A DNA stretch of 44,933 nt from Curtobacterium sp. MCBA15_009. GTDB lineage: Bacteria; Actinomycetota; Actinomycetes; Actinomycetales; Microbacteriaceae. The DNA is taken from positions 94,241 to 139,173 of the forward strand of contig NZ_MJGO01000001.1 in the NCBI RefSeq assembly GCF_001864895.1, read 5' to 3'. The translations under genes and the position numbers were made by a program. The notes beneath the pieces were generated by a model. The model was given only the letters and a program-made list of their open reading frames with translations, was not told where the DNA came from and did not search any database. Shown in pieces: positions 43,882 through 44,933 of the stretch (positions are counted from its first letter, which is position 1; the number at the start of each line of letters is the position of its first letter).

Positions 43882-44631
43882 ATGCAGCCGCGTGACCGTC
43901 GGGTGAGTGCCGCGTACTGGGACGACGCGCTGCGGATCCTGTCGCGCAACGTCGAGCAGTTCCGTCCGTTCAGTCATGCGTTCCGCTCCGATGACGTGCG
44001 GGCCGGGATCATGCGGACGACCACCAACTTCAACAGCGCGCTTTCACTGTCGGGGGCGCGGTACTCGGCGGGTGTGCCGGTTGCTGCGCTGGCGGTGGAT
44101 GTCGAGTCGGTGGTGACGGTGTGGGAGACCTGGAACCGGTACGCGGCGGTACCAGATGCGGGGTTCCCGTTGGATCCCTTGGAGTTCGACAACAAGTCGA
44201 CCTACTACAACGCGTTGTGGTTGGCGTCGGTGGCCCGGTGCGTGGGGGTCGAGTCGGTTCTGATGGATCGGCTGGTCGAGGTGGTCGCTGCTGCTGGTGG
44301 AGCGGATCCGGTGCTGGGGGTGTTGTTGGGGATCGAGCCTGTGCGGGATTCGGTGTGGCACAAGCGGCCCTTCCAGAACCTGTTGACGGCTGCGGTGGGG
44401 GAGCCCGCTCGTGCGGAGGCGGCGTTGCTGCGGTACGTGCAGTCGTGGGAGAAGAACATCTCGTTCATCTGGTGGGCGCCCGCACTGCAGGCGGTGCAGG
44501 GTGACCGGTTCGCGAAGTACTTCGGGTACTGGGCGTGGGAGGCTGCCGGGCTCGTCGTGGCGCGGGGGCTGGATGACACGGCGTTGCGGTCGTCGCCGTA
44601 CTACCCAGTCGACCTCTGCGTTGTCCCCTGA
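43882..44631 (+). CDS. PoNi-like immunity protein (DUF1910/DUF1911-type)
   Basis: This 249-residue helical protein lacks a signal peptide. Its C-terminal part KYFGYWAWEAAGLVVARGLDD...SSPYYPVDL matches the PoNi/DUF1911 pattern, in which a FxxYW-E helix is followed by a YYPxDL end. PoNi proteins neutralise PoNe DNase toxins of polymorphic toxin systems. The N-terminal half (FNSALSLSGARYSAGVPV, then FDNKSTYYNALWLASVARCVG) fits the DUF1910-type helical part. ATG 43882 is seven bases after TACGTT, so leaderless. Codon use shifts toward more G/T third positions than in the core genes. The following gene begins a WXG-type secreted toxin, but immunity genes usually follow their toxin, so the pairing is open. 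Confidence 0.68.
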   Translation: MQPRDRRVSAAYWDDALRILSRNVEQFRPFSHAFRSDDVRAGIMRTTTNFNSALSLSGARYSAGVPVAALAVDVESVVTVWETWNRYAAVPDAGFPLDPLEFDNKSTYYNALWLASVARCVGVESVLMDRLVEVVAAAGGADPVLGVLLGIEPVRDSVWHKRPFQNLLTAAVGEPARAEAALLRYVQSWEKNISFIWWAPALQAVQGDRFAKYFGYWAWEAAGLVVARGLDDTALRSSPYYPVDLCVVP

Positions 44632-44637
44632 TATGGT
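44632..44637 (+). promoter_or_regulatory. Possible -10 box of the toxin gene (TATGGT)
   Basis: TATGGT directly after the immunity stop would give a ~47-nt leader to the GGGGAGGA Shine-Dalgarno and ATG 44692. Without it the two genes would be cotranscribed. Confidence 0.35.
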
Positions 44638-44691
44638 CACACCCGCGCACCTGTGGAGAACGAGGTGCTCGGGCCGACCTGGGGAGGAATG

Positions 44692-44933
44692 ATGGCGCGA
44701 CCGTCGGGGTGGGACGTCGTCGATCAGGGGGACGATCCGGTCAAGGGGGATCCGTCGTCGGTGCGGATGATGGCGCGGGAGTACCAGCGCATCTCCGACG
44801 CCGCCGATGACGCCTCGACCCGGTTGAACTCTGTGCAGGGGTCCGGGTGGCTCACCGACTGGCAGGGTGAGGCGGCGGACGTGTTCGTCGACGCGATCGA
44901 GGACACCCCGTCGGACCTGACCAAGCTCGTCGC
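44692..44933 (+). CDS. T7SS-type secreted polymorphic toxin, N-terminal fragment
   Basis: Only the first 80 codons are in the window. The start, RPSGWDVVDQGDDPVKGDPSSVR (in part GWDVVDQGDDPVKGDP), matches the putative T7SS-secretion-signal domain found at the N-terminus of actinobacterial polymorphic toxins. A helix-turn-helix follows with WLTDWQGEAADVF, in which W-Q-G is the WXG motif. Such proteins usually continue with RHS repeats or linker domains and a C-terminal toxin. ATG 44692 is chosen since GGGAGG lies four bases upstream; ATG 44689 is also possible. The toxin domain is beyond the edge. Confidence 0.75.
   Translation, partial: MARPSGWDVVDQGDDPVKGDPSSVRMMAREYQRISDAADDASTRLNSVQGSGWLTDWQGEAADVFVDAIEDTPSDLTKLV

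Overview
The window is about 45 kb of very GC-rich (around 70%) chromosome from an actinobacterium, most likely Microbacteriaceae and plausibly Curtobacterium. The pointers are mycothiol metabolism (mca), an LAxTG sortase signal, DUF4307/DUF501/DUF4245-type families, and gene order that follows the mfd-mazG-eno-DivIC-like-DUF501 and greA-DUF4307-mca-TrhA-uppS-phoH-fum-glpX-xseBA-ispH neighbourhoods of actinobacterial core genomes. The genus is an inference; the class is well supported. Both window edges cut genes.

Layout: (1) 1-522, tail of a Pro/Thr-rich cell-wall-anchored protein; (2) 585-12.5 kb, core block mfd, nhaA(-), mazG, a candidate small RNA (-), hisS, eno, DivIC-like, DUF501, type II NADH dehydrogenase, then a tRNA with anticodon UAA; (3) 12.7-20.2 kb, more variable: small membrane protein, 4-Cys secreted protein, ThrE exporter, a 19-bp repeat array, acyl-CoA synthetase(-), Ig-like plus 8-TM surface protein(-); (4) 20.4-32.3 kb, LemA, YcaQ-like glycosylase(-), AI-2E-type permease, ilvA, greA(-), DUF4307(-), mca and its partner, TrhA(-), uppS, class V aminotransferase, PIN-PhoH ATPase; (5) 32.5-42.9 kb, fumC(-), beta-carbonic anhydrase(-), DUF4245(-), xseB(-), xseA(-), ispH, a membrane protein, M18 aminopeptidase(-), fba(-), glpX; (6) 42.9 kb to the end, an unassigned protein, a PoNi-like immunity protein and the start of a WXG/T7SS-type toxin.

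Three themes go beyond gene naming. First, at least seventeen genes carry a TANNNT-like -10 box ending 6-7 nt before the start codon, which is the geometry of leaderless mRNAs. Second, the intergenic gaps are full of structured repeats: a dispersed palindrome family based on GACGGACGGGAGGC, a strict 19-bp tandem array, two diverged arrays of one ~35-bp dyad, a 47-bp minisatellite and a composite repeat-palindrome-repeat element. Third, there are specific regulatory candidates: an intrinsic terminator inside the greA leader, a CTG start for the DUF4307 gene with a well-spaced Shine-Dalgarno, and a ~150-nt candidate sRNA upstream of hisS. The accessory locus most likely to hold a toxin system is at the right edge, where the toxin is truncated by the window.
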